A stretch of DNA of 64,000 nt from Ferrovibrio sp046297595 (lineage in GTDB: Bacteria > Pseudomonadota > Alphaproteobacteria > Ferrovibrionales > Ferrovibrionaceae), in contig NZ_JBKBHT010000003.1 in the NCBI RefSeq assembly GCF_046297595.1, positions 62,001 through 126,000 of the forward strand, given 5' to 3'. Positions 36,237 to 45,746 of the stretch are shown here, one piece after another (position 1 is the stretch's first letter; each line of letters begins with the position of its first letter). The translations under genes and the position numbers were made by a program. Below the pieces are notes generated by a model, which saw only the letters and a list, made by a program, of their open reading frames with translations, was not told the origin of the DNA and did no database searches.

Positions 36237-38563
36237 GCCTTTTCGCCGCCGGTTTCGCGCGCCAGATGCAGCGGCGGCGCATTGCCCTGCTTGTCGGCGC
36301 CGAAATAGATCGTCTGATGCGGGAACGGAATCTCGATCCCGAGTTCATCGAAGCGGTGCTTGATCCGCTTGGTGAATTCGCGCCGCACGCTCCATTGCTG
36401 CGCCGGCAGGGTCTTGATGCGGAAACGCAGCACCACGGCGGAATCGGCGAGTTGATCCACGCCCCACATCTCCAGATCGTCTAGAATCCGGGCATTCCAC
36501 TCCGGCTCGGCGCGGAACTCGGTTGCCAGCGCCTTGATCACTTCGATCACCTCATCGACGTTCTCGCGGTAGGAAATCCCGAGATCGAACAGCGCCTGGG
36601 CGTAGCCGCGGGTCATGTTCTTGATCTTGGTCACCTCGCTGAAGGGGATCACATGCACGATACCCTCGGTGTCGCGCAGGCGGATGGTGCGGATCGAGAT
36701 ATCCTCCACCACACCGCCATTACCGCCCAGATCGACGATGTCGCCAACGGCAACGGTATCTTCCGTCAGGATGAAGATGCCGGTGATCACATCCTTCACC
36801 AGGGTCTGGGCGCCGAAGCCGATGGCAAGGCCGACCACGCCGGCACCGGCCAGCAGCGGCGCGATGTTGATCCCGAGTTCCGACAGCACGATCAGTGCCG
36901 CGATCAGGCCCAGCACGATGGAAACCGTGCGGCGCAGCAGCGGCAGCAGGGTGCGCGCCCGCGCGGAACGCGCCGTCGGCTGGCCCGCTGCGCCGCCGGT
37001 CAGGTAATATTCGATGCCGGCCGCGACCGCTTCCCACAGCGCAATGGTGACCAGCACCACCAGCAGGATGGTAATGACCCGCGCAACCACGCCGCGTCCG
37101 GTTTCACTGGCGATCCAGGCCAGGGAGTCGATGCCCCAGGCCTGCAGGATCATGATTGCGGCAATTGCATAGAGCAGGGCACGGATGGCGCCGAGCAGCA
37201 GCGGCAGGTAGCGGTTGGCCCGTTCCTCCAGGCCGGGGAAACGCTGTCGCGTGTCCGGGCTGATCGCGAACAGGCGCGTGAAACCCTTTTCGGTCGTGAA
37301 TTGCAGCAGCCGCGCGCTTGCCAGCAGGGCCACGGTCAGCAGAGTACCGCGCAGGATCAGTCGAAACCCGCCATCGACCTCGAAGGCCCAGACGCCGTAG
37401 GTCGCTACGATGTAAAGCAGTGCCAGCACGTGCCAGACATCGCCAATCCGCTGGCGCAGGACATGCCAAGGCCGGCTACGTGGCGTTGCCGGCGCCACAT
37501 CGGATGGCGGCAGGCTGCCGCGAATCCACGATGCCACGGGCTGCCGCAATTGCAGGACCAGCACCGCCAGCAGGGCCGCGAAGGCAAAGGCTGCCAGCTT
37601 GGCGATGGTGTCAACAGCGTCAGGGGGAATCCGCACCCGCGCGGCAACCTGCACCGTGACATAACCGACGGCGGCCAGGATGGCCAGGCGGCGCAGCCAG
37701 AGCCGGGCATAGGTGGCGCTTTCCTCATCAAGGTGCAGCGGCGCCGTTTCATGCGCCAGCAGCACATCGCCGACCACGCCAAGGGCATAAACGGCGACGA
37801 AAGCCAGCACCACGATCTGCGCCAGATCGCGCGTAAGGGCATTGGGCGCGAGCAGGGCGAGGATGCCATAGGCCGCACCGGCGAAGACCGCGATCGGGAT
37901 CAAGGAGACCAGCGCCCGCAACAGGATGAACAGAATCTGCAACCACACCGCGGAAGCCGACGACTGCGCCGGAACCTGCGCCTGGCCATTACCAGCGAGT
38001 TGCAATGCCGCCAGCGGTCGCCGGATCAGCAGATGCGCCAGCGCCTGCAGCAACAGGGCAGAGAAAAGCGTCACGCCAAGCTTGAGCAGGACATCGCTCC
38101 ACAGTGCGCGCCGCTTTGGATTCTCCACCTGCAGCCGCGCCCAGTCTATAAGGGCCGGCAGGTCGGAGAACAGCGCACCGAAGGCGGCGAAGGCCGAGCC
38201 GGCCCGGCGCATCTGCGCCATCACGCCGTCGATGATGGCTGCACCGGGATCGCCAGCAGCTTCCGACTGGGCGGCTTCCGCCTGTGACGTATCATCCTGC
38301 GTCGCTGTCTCGCGCGCAGCAGCCAGGGCCCGCAGTGTGGCGATCAGTTCGTTGCGTCTGGTCTCGTCGGCAAGTTGATCGGCCAGCGCCTTGAGTTCGG
38401 CCGCATGCAGGTCCGGTGCGACGGAGGTTTCCGGCGGCGCGGACGAACGATCAGCAGCCGGCAACGCGGACTGGGCAAGGGCCGCTCCGGACAGGGCCGG
38501 GACAGCGAGAAACAGCAGGATGAGGAGGGTGCGGGCGCTAAGCCAACATTTCAAAACCATCAT
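36233..38563 (-). CDS. MscS-family mechanosensitive channel, large form
   Basis: A 776-residue membrane protein. A signal peptide ends near ALAQ, followed by a Gln/Ala-rich periplasmic region, about ten membrane segments and the MscS core. The pore helix and beta domain are clear (LLAGAGVVGLAIGFGAQTLVKD, then VGDIVDLGGNGGVVEDI and VIPFSEVTKIKNMTRG). Such large members (YbiO/MscK-like) open on membrane tension and protect against osmotic downshift. ATG 38563 or 38560 give the signal peptide; a frame to 38647 is unlikely. tRNA-Phe lies just upstream on the same strand. Confidence 0.88.
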   Translation of the reverse strand: MMVLKCWLSARTLLILLFLAVPALSGAALAQSALPAADRSSAPPETSVAPDLHAAELKALADQLADETRRNELIATLRALAAARETATQDDTSQAEAAQSEAAGDPGAAIIDGVMAQMRRAGSAFAAFGALFSDLPALIDWARLQVENPKRRALWSDVLLKLGVTLFSALLLQALAHLLIRRPLAALQLAGNGQAQVPAQSSASAVWLQILFILLRALVSLIPIAVFAGAAYGILALLAPNALTRDLAQIVVLAFVAVYALGVVGDVLLAHETAPLHLDEESATYARLWLRRLAILAAVGYVTVQVAARVRIPPDAVDTIAKLAAFAFAALLAVLVLQLRQPVASWIRGSLPPSDVAPATPRSRPWHVLRQRIGDVWHVLALLYIVATYGVWAFEVDGGFRLILRGTLLTVALLASARLLQFTTEKGFTRLFAISPDTRQRFPGLEERANRYLPLLLGAIRALLYAIAAIMILQAWGIDSLAWIASETGRGVVARVITILLVVLVTIALWEAVAAGIEYYLTGGAAGQPTARSARARTLLPLLRRTVSIVLGLIAALIVLSELGINIAPLLAGAGVVGLAIGFGAQTLVKDVITGIFILTEDTVAVGDIVDLGGNGGVVEDISIRTIRLRDTEGIVHVIPFSEVTKIKNMTRGYAQALFDLGISYRENVDEVIEVIKALATEFRAEPEWNARILDDLEMWGVDQLADSAVVLRFRIKTLPAQQWSVRREFTKRIKHRFDELGIEIPFPHQTIYFGADKQGNAPPLHLARETGGEKA

Positions 38564-38666
38564 CCGGCGGATTTTCGCCGGAAATATGGCATCAGCATGT
38601 CGATAATGGCCGCAAATCGCGATAAACGCGGCGGCGCGCCGGAACATGAGGGGAATATGGAGGGAA

Positions 38667-38742
38667 TGGTGCCCAGGGACGGAATTGAACCGCCGACACG
38701 GGGATTTTCAGTCCCCTGCTCTACCAACTGAGCTACCTGGGC
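38667..38742 (-). tRNA. tRNA-Phe (GAA)
   Basis: A 76-base tRNA including an encoded CCA end (TGG at 38667-38669 on the plus strand). The acceptor stem pairs GCCCAGG with CCTGGGC. The anticodon stem GGGGA/TCCCC encloses the loop CTGAAAA, giving anticodon GAA. The T-loop GTTCAATTC and D-arm GCTCAGTTGGTAGAGC are normal. No integrase or att-like repeat is next to it. Confidence 0.97.
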
Positions 38743-38869
38743 CCACCAACATCGTTGCGGCCCGTCTAGTGTAACAGGGTGGCAACGGCGCGCGGTTATA
38801 GACAAAATCCCCCCGCCTGTCCATATCAAGGCGGGACAAATTTGTCCTGCCGGGAAAAAGCCTTAGACC

Positions 38870-39652
38870 ATGTCTCCACCGTCTTCCGCCCCGCCTGCCA
38901 TCGTCGTGGCCGGCCTCGCCAAGACCTATGGCAATGTCCAGGCCGTGGCGGGGATCGACTTCACCGTGCCGCAGGGCAGCGTCACGGCCCTGCTGGGCGG
39001 CAACGGCGCCGGCAAGACCACGACCATCGCGATGCTGCTCGGACTGCTCAAGCCCAGCGGCGGCGACATCACCGTGCTGAGCACTGACATGCTGCGCAAC
39101 CGCCATGCCGTACTGCCGCGGCTGAATTTCTCCTCGCCCTATGTCGATCTGCCGCATCGCTTGACCGTGCAACAGAACCTGCGCGTCTTCGCGCAGCTCT
39201 ATGATGTGCCGGAACCGAAGCAGCGCATTGCCCAGCTGGCGCAGAAGCTGGATTTCACCACCCTGCTCGACCGGCCGGCCGGCGCGCTCTCGGCCGGGCA
39301 GAAAACCCGCGTGGCGCTGGCCAAGGCCCTGATCAACAGCCCGGAGCTGCTGCTGCTCGACGAACCCACAGCCTCGCTGGACCCCGACACCGCCGACTGG
39401 GTGCGTGGCCTGCTGGAGGATTACCGTGCCGAGCGCGGTGCCACCATCATGCTGGCCTCACACAACATGGCCGAGGTGGAGCGGCTATGCGATCAGGTGC
39501 TGATGATGAAGCAGGGCCGCATCGTCGATCGCGGCACACCGGCTGAACTGATCCAGCGATACGGGCGTGATGATCTGGAAGAAGTGTTCCTCGACATCGC
39601 GCGCGGACGCGGCAAGGCGGCGACACAGGCACAGGCGGAGACGGCGGCATGA
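38870..39652 (+). CDS. ABC transporter ATP-binding protein (ABC-2 type exporter)
   Basis: A 260-residue ATPase with Walker A GGNGAGKTT near residue 43, a signature in the shortened form LSAGQKTRVALA, Walker B LLLLDEPTASLDP and the switch histidine in LASHNMAE. The closest known groups are multidrug and polysaccharide exporters (CcmA/NodI-like). It overlaps the permease gene by four bases (ATGA). Together they form a two-component exporter in the inner membrane. The substrate cannot be predicted. Confidence 0.92.
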   Translation: MSPPSSAPPAIVVAGLAKTYGNVQAVAGIDFTVPQGSVTALLGGNGAGKTTTIAMLLGLLKPSGGDITVLSTDMLRNRHAVLPRLNFSSPYVDLPHRLTVQQNLRVFAQLYDVPEPKQRIAQLAQKLDFTTLLDRPAGALSAGQKTRVALAKALINSPELLLLDEPTASLDPDTADWVRGLLEDYRAERGATIMLASHNMAEVERLCDQVLMMKQGRIVDRGTPAELIQRYGRDDLEEVFLDIARGRGKAATQAQAETAA

Positions 39653-40461
39653 GCGGTGAGGTTTTTGGATTCAGCGCCAACCGCATCGGCGCCATGCTGC
39701 GCCGCCACGCCTATCTGCTGGGTGGTTCGTGGATGCGGATCATCGACATCATCTACTGGCCTGCCGTGCAGATGATCATGTGGGGCTTCCTCACCCAGTT
39801 TCTGGCCGGCAAGACCGCTTATGTGGCGCAGGCTTTCGGTATCCTGCTGGCCGGCCTGCTGCTATGGGATTCGCTGTTCCGCGTGCAGCTCAGCGTCGCG
39901 ATCTCCTTCCTGGAGGAAATGTGGTCGCGCAACCTGGGCAATCTGTTCGTCAGCCCTCTGCGGCCCAGCGAATTCGCCGCTTCTGTGCTGCTGATGGGCG
40001 TGATCCGCACCCTGCTGGGCATGATCCCGGTCAGTCTGATGGCCTGGCTGTTCTTCGACTTCTCGATCTATTCCATGGGCTTCGCGCTGGCAGGATTCTT
40101 CGCCAACCTCACGCTGTTCGGCTGGGCCATTGGCATCGCGGTCTGCGGGCTGGTGATGCGCTACGGCCTGGGCGCGGAGAACATCGCCTGGGCGGCAACC
40201 TTCCTGTTCCTGCCGGTGGCGGCGGTCTATTACCCGGTCACCGTACTGCCCGACTGGCTGCAGGCCGTGGCGTGGTCGTTGCCGCCCGCCTATGTGTTCG
40301 AGGGCATGCGCGCCCTGCTGATCGACGGCAACTTCCGCAGCGACCTGATGCTCGGCGCGCTGGGCCTGAACATCCTCTATCTCGGCCTTGGCTTTGCCGC
40401 GTTCCTGGGCTGGTTCGAGGCCTCGCGCCGCCGCGGTCAGCTGCTGGGACAGGGCGAGTAA
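39649..40461 (+). CDS. ABC-2 type transporter permease
   Basis: A 270-residue inner-membrane protein with six hydrophobic segments, typical of ABC-2 permeases (NodJ-like). A conserved helix pair near the C terminus (NIAWAATFLFLPVAAVYYPV) and the PPAYVFEGMRALL segment fit the family signature. It pairs with the preceding ATPase. There is no accessory membrane-fusion or outer-membrane gene nearby, so export probably ends in the periplasm or membrane. Confidence 0.9.
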   Translation: MSGEVFGFSANRIGAMLRRHAYLLGGSWMRIIDIIYWPAVQMIMWGFLTQFLAGKTAYVAQAFGILLAGLLLWDSLFRVQLSVAISFLEEMWSRNLGNLFVSPLRPSEFAASVLLMGVIRTLLGMIPVSLMAWLFFDFSIYSMGFALAGFFANLTLFGWAIGIAVCGLVMRYGLGAENIAWAATFLFLPVAAVYYPVTVLPDWLQAVAWSLPPAYVFEGMRALLIDGNFRSDLMLGALGLNILYLGLGFAAFLGWFEASRRRGQLLGQGE

Positions 40462-40624
40462 GCCACAATCAGATCGCCTTTCAATTTCCGGTATATGTCA
40501 CTGTCAAAGCATGTCGTTGAGGCTGTGACTTTCAGTTGATCTGGATCACGGCCTAAACAATTTGTAATGATTAGGAAAAGACAGGTTTGCGGTATGAGTA
40601 CCGCGCCATTTGTCATTCCCAGTC

Positions 40625-41422
40625 ATGTCCCGCCCCAGCAAACCCTCTTTCCAGATCATCAACTCGACCATCATCGGCGTCGTCATCACGGCCGGCTTGG
40701 TAGGGTTCATCCTGTTCGGCAGCAACGCCGGTGCTGGTTCCTACTGGGACCCGGGCAGCCTGGCGATTGTTCTGGGCGGCACCATCGCCGCTGCCTTTTT
40801 GTCCTTCCGCTCGTCGCAACTCGCCAGTATCGGCCGCTCGCTGTTTGCCATATTCCGCGAAGAGCCGCCGCTTGGCCGCGAGGTCGATGTTCTGGAGCAG
40901 GTGGCGATGGCGCTGCAGAAGCATCAGCTGCCGCAAGCCGAGAAGATCGCCAACGGCATCAACAATCCTTTCCTGCGCCTTGGCCTGCAACTGGTGATCG
41001 ACCGTGTTTCGGTCGAAGACGTGCATCACCTGCTGAGCTGGCGCATCCAGAAGATGGTTGAGCGCGAAACCGCCGAGGCCAAGCTGTTTCGCACCATGGC
41101 GGAATTCGCCCCCGCTTTCGGCATGCTCGGCACCCTGGTCGGCCTGGTGGCGATGCTGGGAGAGCTTGGTGGCGGTGACTTGAACGCCATCGGCGAAGGC
41201 ATGGCGCTGGCCCTGATCACCACCGTTTATGGCGTGGTTCTGGCCAATCTGGTGTTCCGCCCGATCGCCATCAAGCTGGAGCAGCGCACGGCCCAGCGCG
41301 TGGCAAAATTGAACATGCTGCTGGAAGGCATCTCGCTGCTGTCGCTCGGTCGCGGCCCGACCATGGTACGTGAAGCCATGAACAGCTTCATGCGCGATTA
41401 CCGGGACGAGATCCATGGCTGA
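40625..41422 (+). CDS. motA: MotA/TolQ/ExbB proton channel family protein, MotA-like
   Basis: A 265-residue membrane protein of the MotA/PomA type with four hydrophobic segments and a long cytoplasmic loop between segments 2 and 3. The strongest marker is AEFAPAFGMLGTLVGLVAML (segment 3), followed by segment 4 (GMALALITTVYGVVLANLVF). MotA with MotB forms the stator that turns the flagellum using ion flow. ATG 40625 is chosen; a frame from TTG 40610 adds five residues. No other flagellar gene is in the window, so a role outside the flagellum cannot be excluded. Confidence 0.83.
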   Translation: MSRPSKPSFQIINSTIIGVVITAGLVGFILFGSNAGAGSYWDPGSLAIVLGGTIAAAFLSFRSSQLASIGRSLFAIFREEPPLGREVDVLEQVAMALQKHQLPQAEKIANGINNPFLRLGLQLVIDRVSVEDVHHLLSWRIQKMVERETAEAKLFRTMAEFAPAFGMLGTLVGLVAMLGELGGGDLNAIGEGMALALITTVYGVVLANLVFRPIAIKLEQRTAQRVAKLNMLLEGISLLSLGRGPTMVREAMNSFMRDYRDEIHG

Positions 41423-42308
41423 TGCCGCCCGCGATCAACCCCCGCAGCAGCGCCGCCCGAACTGGCGCAGCGTGCGCTACACGCCACCCGGAGATGAGGG
41501 CGGCGGCCATTGGCTGGTCACCTACAGCGACACCGTCACACTGCTGCTGACCATCTTCGTCGTGCTGGTGTCCATGATGACCTTTATCAAGGCCACGCCG
41601 GAACCCCTGCAATCCCCGCTGCTGCGCCCTGTTTTCGTGCCCGTGCTGACGGTAGATGGCCAGTTACCCCAGGATGTGTCGCCGGAGGCCGGGACCGAAT
41701 CCTCGACCACGCGCCCCGCCATCGCACCGCCGCCGCCGCCTGGCGCCGCCTCCGAAGCTACGCCCGAAATACATGCCATAACCGGTATCGGACAAGCGCA
41801 GGCCAGCGTGACCACGCCTCGCGAACCGTCACTGCCCGAAGCGCCCCAGACCTGGGCCACACGCACCTCACGCGAGCTTGCGGCCCTGCTGGCGCGCGAG
41901 GGACTGGGCCGCGATGCCGTGGTCGAGCGGGTCGACCGTCATGTGGTGGTGCGGCTGGGCGACAATATCCTGTTTGCTCTCGGCCAGGCCGACCTGCGGC
42001 CCGAAGGCGCGGCACTGATGGCCAGGCTGGCGCCGAGTCTGGCGCGGCTCAACAGCTTCATCCGCGTCGAAGGCCATACCGACGATCTGCCGATCGCCAA
42101 TCTCCGCTTTCCCAGCAACTGGGAATTGTCGGCCGGCCGCGCCGCCACCGTGGTGCGCCACCTGATCGCCAGCGGCATGCCCGCCGGACAGCTCGAAGCG
42201 GTGGGGTTCGCCGATACCCGACCGGTGGTGCGTGGCCGCAGCGACGCCGCACGAGCACGCAACCGCCGCGTCAGCTTCGTGATCCTGCCGCCCGACGGCC
42301 TGCCTTGA
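41415..42308 (+). CDS. motB: MotB-like protein with OmpA peptidoglycan-binding domain
   Basis: A 297-residue protein with one membrane helix near residues 38-58 carrying the ion-binding aspartate (WLVTYSDTVTLLLTIF). A low-complexity, Pro/Ala/Thr-rich linker (about residues 75-150) leads to a C-terminal OmpA domain with the peptidoglycan motif RVEGHTDDLP and NWELSAGRA. The start lies inside motA (eight-base overlap). It should anchor the stator to the wall. The linker is longer than in standard MotB. Confidence 0.87.
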   Translation: MADAARDQPPQQRRPNWRSVRYTPPGDEGGGHWLVTYSDTVTLLLTIFVVLVSMMTFIKATPEPLQSPLLRPVFVPVLTVDGQLPQDVSPEAGTESSTTRPAIAPPPPPGAASEATPEIHAITGIGQAQASVTTPREPSLPEAPQTWATRTSRELAALLAREGLGRDAVVERVDRHVVVRLGDNILFALGQADLRPEGAALMARLAPSLARLNSFIRVEGHTDDLPIANLRFPSNWELSAGRAATVVRHLIASGMPAGQLEAVGFADTRPVVRGRSDAARARNRRVSFVILPPDGLP

Positions 42309-42327
42309 GGGGTTAACCCCGCGAGTC

Positions 42328-42723
42328 TCAATTCCCGAAGACCAGGCCGCCCAGCAGCCGCGCGGGCAACAGGGTGAACAGGCCCGGCAGCACGAGCCCG
42401 GTGAAATATAGCGCCATCATCGCGCGCCGATGCGTCTGCAGCCGGCCGCGGCGGATCGCATAGACGGCCGCCGGCACAGCGACCAACACCAATACCGACA
42501 GGGCATGGATCGGACTGAATCGCGCGCCAGTCAGGCCAGTGATCCAGAACGAACTCACGGCTGCCGTCAGCATCAGGAGAACCCAGAGCCAGCCCAGTCG
42601 TTTATGCCACGCCGTGCCCTTGCGACGGACCAGCATGACAAATCCCAGCAGCAAGGCCGCAAGGGTGGCGGCGAGGTGGATATGGATGGCGGGTCCGGCG
42701 GCCAGCAGCGGGGCAGTATTCAT
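42328..42723 (-). CDS. DUF2306 family small membrane protein
   Basis: A 131-residue protein with four hydrophobic segments and conserved histidines in the pattern of DUF2306 (IHIHLAATLAALLLG, AWHKRLGW, IHALSVL, THRRAMMALYF), which suggests heme or another metal between the helices, as in cytochrome b561-type folds. Function is unknown. ATG 42723 is chosen over an in-frame 42750. It is divergent from chvI with 116 bases between; in rhizobia the neighbour of chvI is often pckA, which is absent here. Confidence 0.72.
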   Translation of the reverse strand: MNTAPLLAAGPAIHIHLAATLAALLLGFVMLVRRKGTAWHKRLGWLWVLLMLTAAVSSFWITGLTGARFSPIHALSVLVLVAVPAAVYAIRRGRLQTHRRAMMALYFTGLVLPGLFTLLPARLLGGLVFGN

Positions 42724-42744
42724 GGCCCGACCTTGGTCTACCCC

Positions 42745-42773
42745 CTGCAAATCGGCCAGAGGGTTGCTATATA
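42745..42773 (+). promoter_or_regulatory. Possible promoter of chvI
   Basis: TATATA (42768-42773) is the only good -10 box in the divergent gap. CTGCAA (42745-42750), 17 bases upstream, is a weak -35. The 5' UTR would be about 60 bases. Tentative. Confidence 0.3.
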
Positions 42774-42839
42774 GGTGTGACTTCGATCACCGGATTTCCG
42801 GGAATTTTCATCCATGTCTCAGGGATACAGGAATTAACC

Positions 42840-43547
42840 GTGAGCGCCACGATCGCCCTGGTCGACGACGACCGCAATATCCTCACCTCGGTTTCCATCG
42901 CCCTGGAGGCCGAAGGCTACAAGGTGCGCACCTACAATGACGGCGCCGAGGCGCTCCGCCACCTGACCCAGCAGATGCCCGATCTGGTCATCCTCGACAT
43001 CAAGATGCCGCGCCTGGACGGCATGGAGACGCTCAGCCGCCTGCGCCGCGTCAGCCAGGTGCCGGTAATCTTCCTCACCTCGAAGGACGAGGAGATTGAC
43101 GAGGTACTCGGCCTCAAGATGGGCGCCGACGACTACATCACCAAGCCGTTCAGCCAGCGCCTGCTAATCGAACGCATCAAGGCCGTGCTGCGTCGTGCCG
43201 AGGCCAGCAAGCCCGGTGCCGAGCAGACATCGGCCGACAAGATGATCGTGCGCGGACCGCTGTCGCTTGATCCTGCCCGCCATCGCTGCACCTGGAAGGG
43301 CGAGGACGTCACGCTCACCGTGACCGAATTCCTGCTGCTGGAAGCTTTGGCGCAGCGGCCCGGACATGTGAAAAACCGCGACCAGCTGATGGATGCGGCC
43401 TATGACGACAACGTCTATGTCGACGACCGCACCATCGACAGCCACATCAAGCGCCTGCGCAAGAAGTTCAAATCGGTGGACGACAGCTTCGACGCCATCG
43501 AGACGCTCTACGGCGTCGGCTACCGCTTCAAGGAACAGGCGGTGTGA
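42840..43547 (+). CDS. chvI: Response regulator ChvI
   Basis: A 235-residue OmpR-family regulator. The receiver domain carries the acidic pair Asp9/Asp10 region (ALVDDD), the phosphoacceptor Asp53 (VILDIKMP) and the conserved Lys in YITKPFS. The C-terminal winged-helix domain has TVTEFLLLEALAQRPGHVKNRDQLMDAAY, very like ChvI/ExoR-ChvGI regulators. The start is GTG 42840, preceded by an AGGA site. ChvI controls envelope, acid-response and host-interaction genes in rhizobia and agrobacteria. Its kinase ChvG is encoded 30 bases downstream. Confidence 0.94.
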   Translation: MSATIALVDDDRNILTSVSIALEAEGYKVRTYNDGAEALRHLTQQMPDLVILDIKMPRLDGMETLSRLRRVSQVPVIFLTSKDEEIDEVLGLKMGADDYITKPFSQRLLIERIKAVLRRAEASKPGAEQTSADKMIVRGPLSLDPARHRCTWKGEDVTLTVTEFLLLEALAQRPGHVKNRDQLMDAAYDDNVYVDDRTIDSHIKRLRKKFKSVDDSFDAIETLYGVGYRFKEQAV

Positions 43548-43577
43548 TGCCAGACCGCTTGCGGTGGGGGCTAAGCG

Positions 43578-45173
43578 GTGAGTGACACCCGCCCGCGGCG
43601 GCGGCTGATGTCGCCGCTGACCCGCCGCATCCTGCTGATCAACCTGGCGGCGCCGATCTCGCTGGTGCTGGCGTTCTTCTATGTCGACCAGTTCCGTCTC
43701 AGCCTGATCGACAGCCGGCTGACGGCCCTGCGCTACGAGGCCGGCCTGATCGCCGGCGCGCTTGGCGAATCCGCTATCAATCCTGAGGAGTTCTCCCCGG
43801 CCCTGGATCCCGAACTGGCCCGCCAGTTGCTGCGCCGCCTGTCGGCGCAATCGAACGCCCGCGCTCGGCTGTTCGACAGCGAGGGCGAGATGATCGCCGA
43901 CAGCCGCCTGCTGCTGGCGGCAGGGCGCGGCGTGGTGACGCGACAATTGCCGCCGCCCAACATCGACACGCCCTGGGAAAGGGCGCTGATCGGCATCTAT
44001 GATCGCGTCAACGCGCTGTTCATGACAACCCTGCATCTGCCCAGGTATGTCGAACTGCCCTTCACCCATGCCAACGATTACAGTGAGGCCCGCAGCGCCC
44101 TGGCCGGCGATCCGGCTGGGCAGCTGCGCGACCTTGGCGATGGCCGCATCATGCTCTCGGCAGCCGTACCGGTGCAGGGTCTGCGCAAGGTGGTTGGCGC
44201 TCTGATGATGAATGTCGACAGCGCCGAGATCGATGCCCGCGTGCGCGAGGAGCGGCTGGGCGTGCTGAAGATTTTCGCAGCCGTTCTCGGCTTCACCGTT
44301 CTGGCATCGCTGTATCTGGCCGGCGCCATCGTGCGGCCGATCCATCGCCTGGCCGAGGCCGCCGAACGCATCCGCGCCGCAAAGGGCCGCATCGCGCATC
44401 TCTCGATCCCGGATTTCTCCGAGCGCAGAGATGAGATCGGCGATCTCTCCAGCGTGCTGCGCGCCATGACCGCAGCCCTGTCACAGCGCCTGGACGCCAT
44501 CGAGCGATTCGCCGCCGATGTCTCGCACGAGATCAAGAATCCGCTGACCTCGCTACGCAGTGCCATGGAAACCTTCCAGCGCACCGAAAAACCAGAATTG
44601 CGCGAACGCCTGCTTCAGGTGATGCAGGACGACGTTCGCCGCATGGACCGCCTGATCACGGATATCTCCGGGGCGTCCCGCCTTGATGCCGAACTCGCCC
44701 GCATCGAGGCGGCACCGATCGATATCGCGCAGATGCTGCGCTCGGTGATCGAGACCTATACCGATCGCGCCAAGGGCGACATGCCACGGATTGAGTTGAA
44801 GGTGATCGAACCCGGCCCCTATCTGGCGCCAGGCTTTGAAGGCCGCCTGGGCCAGGTGGCGCGCAACCTGATCGACAATGCGATCTCTTTCAGCCCGCCT
44901 GACGGGATTATCACGGTTGCGGTACGCCGCGAACCCCGCCACGTGATGTTCAGCGTCACCGACCAGGGGCCGGGTATTCCGGAGGAAAACCGGGAATCGA
45001 TCTTCGAACGCTTTTACAGCGAGCGGCCCTCATCGGAAGCCTTCGGTCTGCATTCCGGTCTTGGCCTGTCGATTGCCCGCCAGATCGTGCAGTCGCTGGG
45101 CGGCCAGATCCATGCCGACAATCGCGATGACGGCCAGAGCGGTGCCCGCTTCACCGTGCGGCTGCCCCTGTAG
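43578..45173 (+). CDS. chvG: Sensor histidine kinase ChvG
   Basis: A 531-residue membrane kinase. One helix near residues 17-37 and a second near 233-252 flank a periplasmic sensor domain (about residues 40-230). A HAMP region, HisKA domain with phosphoacceptor His317 (DVSHEIKNPLTSLRS) and a complete HATPase domain follow (NLIDNAISFSPPDG; DQGPGIPEEN; HSGLGLSIARQI). GTG start. ChvG is usually restrained by the periplasmic protein ExoR; no exoR is in the window. Downstream lies the PTS regulatory group, the conserved alphaproteobacterial order. Confidence 0.95.
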   Translation: MSDTRPRRRLMSPLTRRILLINLAAPISLVLAFFYVDQFRLSLIDSRLTALRYEAGLIAGALGESAINPEEFSPALDPELARQLLRRLSAQSNARARLFDSEGEMIADSRLLLAAGRGVVTRQLPPPNIDTPWERALIGIYDRVNALFMTTLHLPRYVELPFTHANDYSEARSALAGDPAGQLRDLGDGRIMLSAAVPVQGLRKVVGALMMNVDSAEIDARVREERLGVLKIFAAVLGFTVLASLYLAGAIVRPIHRLAEAAERIRAAKGRIAHLSIPDFSERRDEIGDLSSVLRAMTAALSQRLDAIERFAADVSHEIKNPLTSLRSAMETFQRTEKPELRERLLQVMQDDVRRMDRLITDISGASRLDAELARIEAAPIDIAQMLRSVIETYTDRAKGDMPRIELKVIEPGPYLAPGFEGRLGQVARNLIDNAISFSPPDGIITVAVRREPRHVMFSVTDQGPGIPEENRESIFERFYSERPSSEAFGLHSGLGLSIARQIVQSLGGQIHADNRDDGQSGARFTVRLPL

Positions 45174-45266
45174 CGACTCCCTCCGCAACAATCGGCATTA
45201 ACCAACACCGGATTACCGCTGCACTGTATTGACTCTGCCCGGCAGCGGACGGCAGTCTGCGCGGCG

Positions 45267-45746
45267 ATGATCAGATTGCATGCAAGCTGCGTGGCGATTG
45301 CGGGCGAAGCGGTATTGCTGCGCGGCCCTTCCGGCGCCGGAAAGTCCGATCTGGCTTTACGCCTGATCGACGCGGGCGCGCGCCTTGTGGCCGATGATCA
45401 GACCGTCCTGCAATGCCTGGATGGCCGACTGATGGCGTCGGCGCCACCGGCCCTTCACGGCCTGATCGAAATCCGTGGCCTGGGCCCCGTGGCCATGATC
45501 CCGGCCCCAGCCACGCCGGTCGCGCTGATCGTCGATCTGGTTCAGCCGACACAGGTACCGCGCCTGCCGGAACCGCATTTCGAGTCCCTGCTCGAGGTCG
45601 CCCTGCCCGTTCTGGCGCTCGACGCCTTCTCGGCCAGTGCGACCATCAAGGTGAAATGGGCGCTGGCGCGGGCGGCGACCGGGCGGCTGTTCGAACCTGC
45701 CGAGGCGCGCGTCATCGGCAACAAAAAGCTGCGGCGGAACGGATGA
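45267..45746 (+). CDS. hprK: HPr kinase/phosphorylase, short form
   Basis: A 159-residue protein that consists only of the C-terminal catalytic domain of HprK, the usual alphaproteobacterial form (firmicute enzymes are about 310 residues). Walker A is GPSGAGKS at residues 20-27, followed by LALRLIDAGARLVADDQ with the conserved acidic pair and IEIRGLGP. It phosphorylates HPr on a serine. It overlaps rapZ by four bases. Confidence 0.94.
   Translation: MIRLHASCVAIAGEAVLLRGPSGAGKSDLALRLIDAGARLVADDQTVLQCLDGRLMASAPPALHGLIEIRGLGPVAMIPAPATPVALIVDLVQPTQVPRLPEPHFESLLEVALPVLALDAFSASATIKVKWALARAATGRLFEPAEARVIGNKKLRRNG

Noticed and set aside
36653..38287. 544-codon plus-strand frame opposite the mechanosensitive channel
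   Set aside because: Gln/Arg/Asp-rich shadow frame without domains; the minus-strand gene has clear MscS motifs.
38667..38742. Integration site at tRNA-Phe
   Set aside because: No integrase, no repeated tRNA 3' end and no composition break is seen next to the tRNA.
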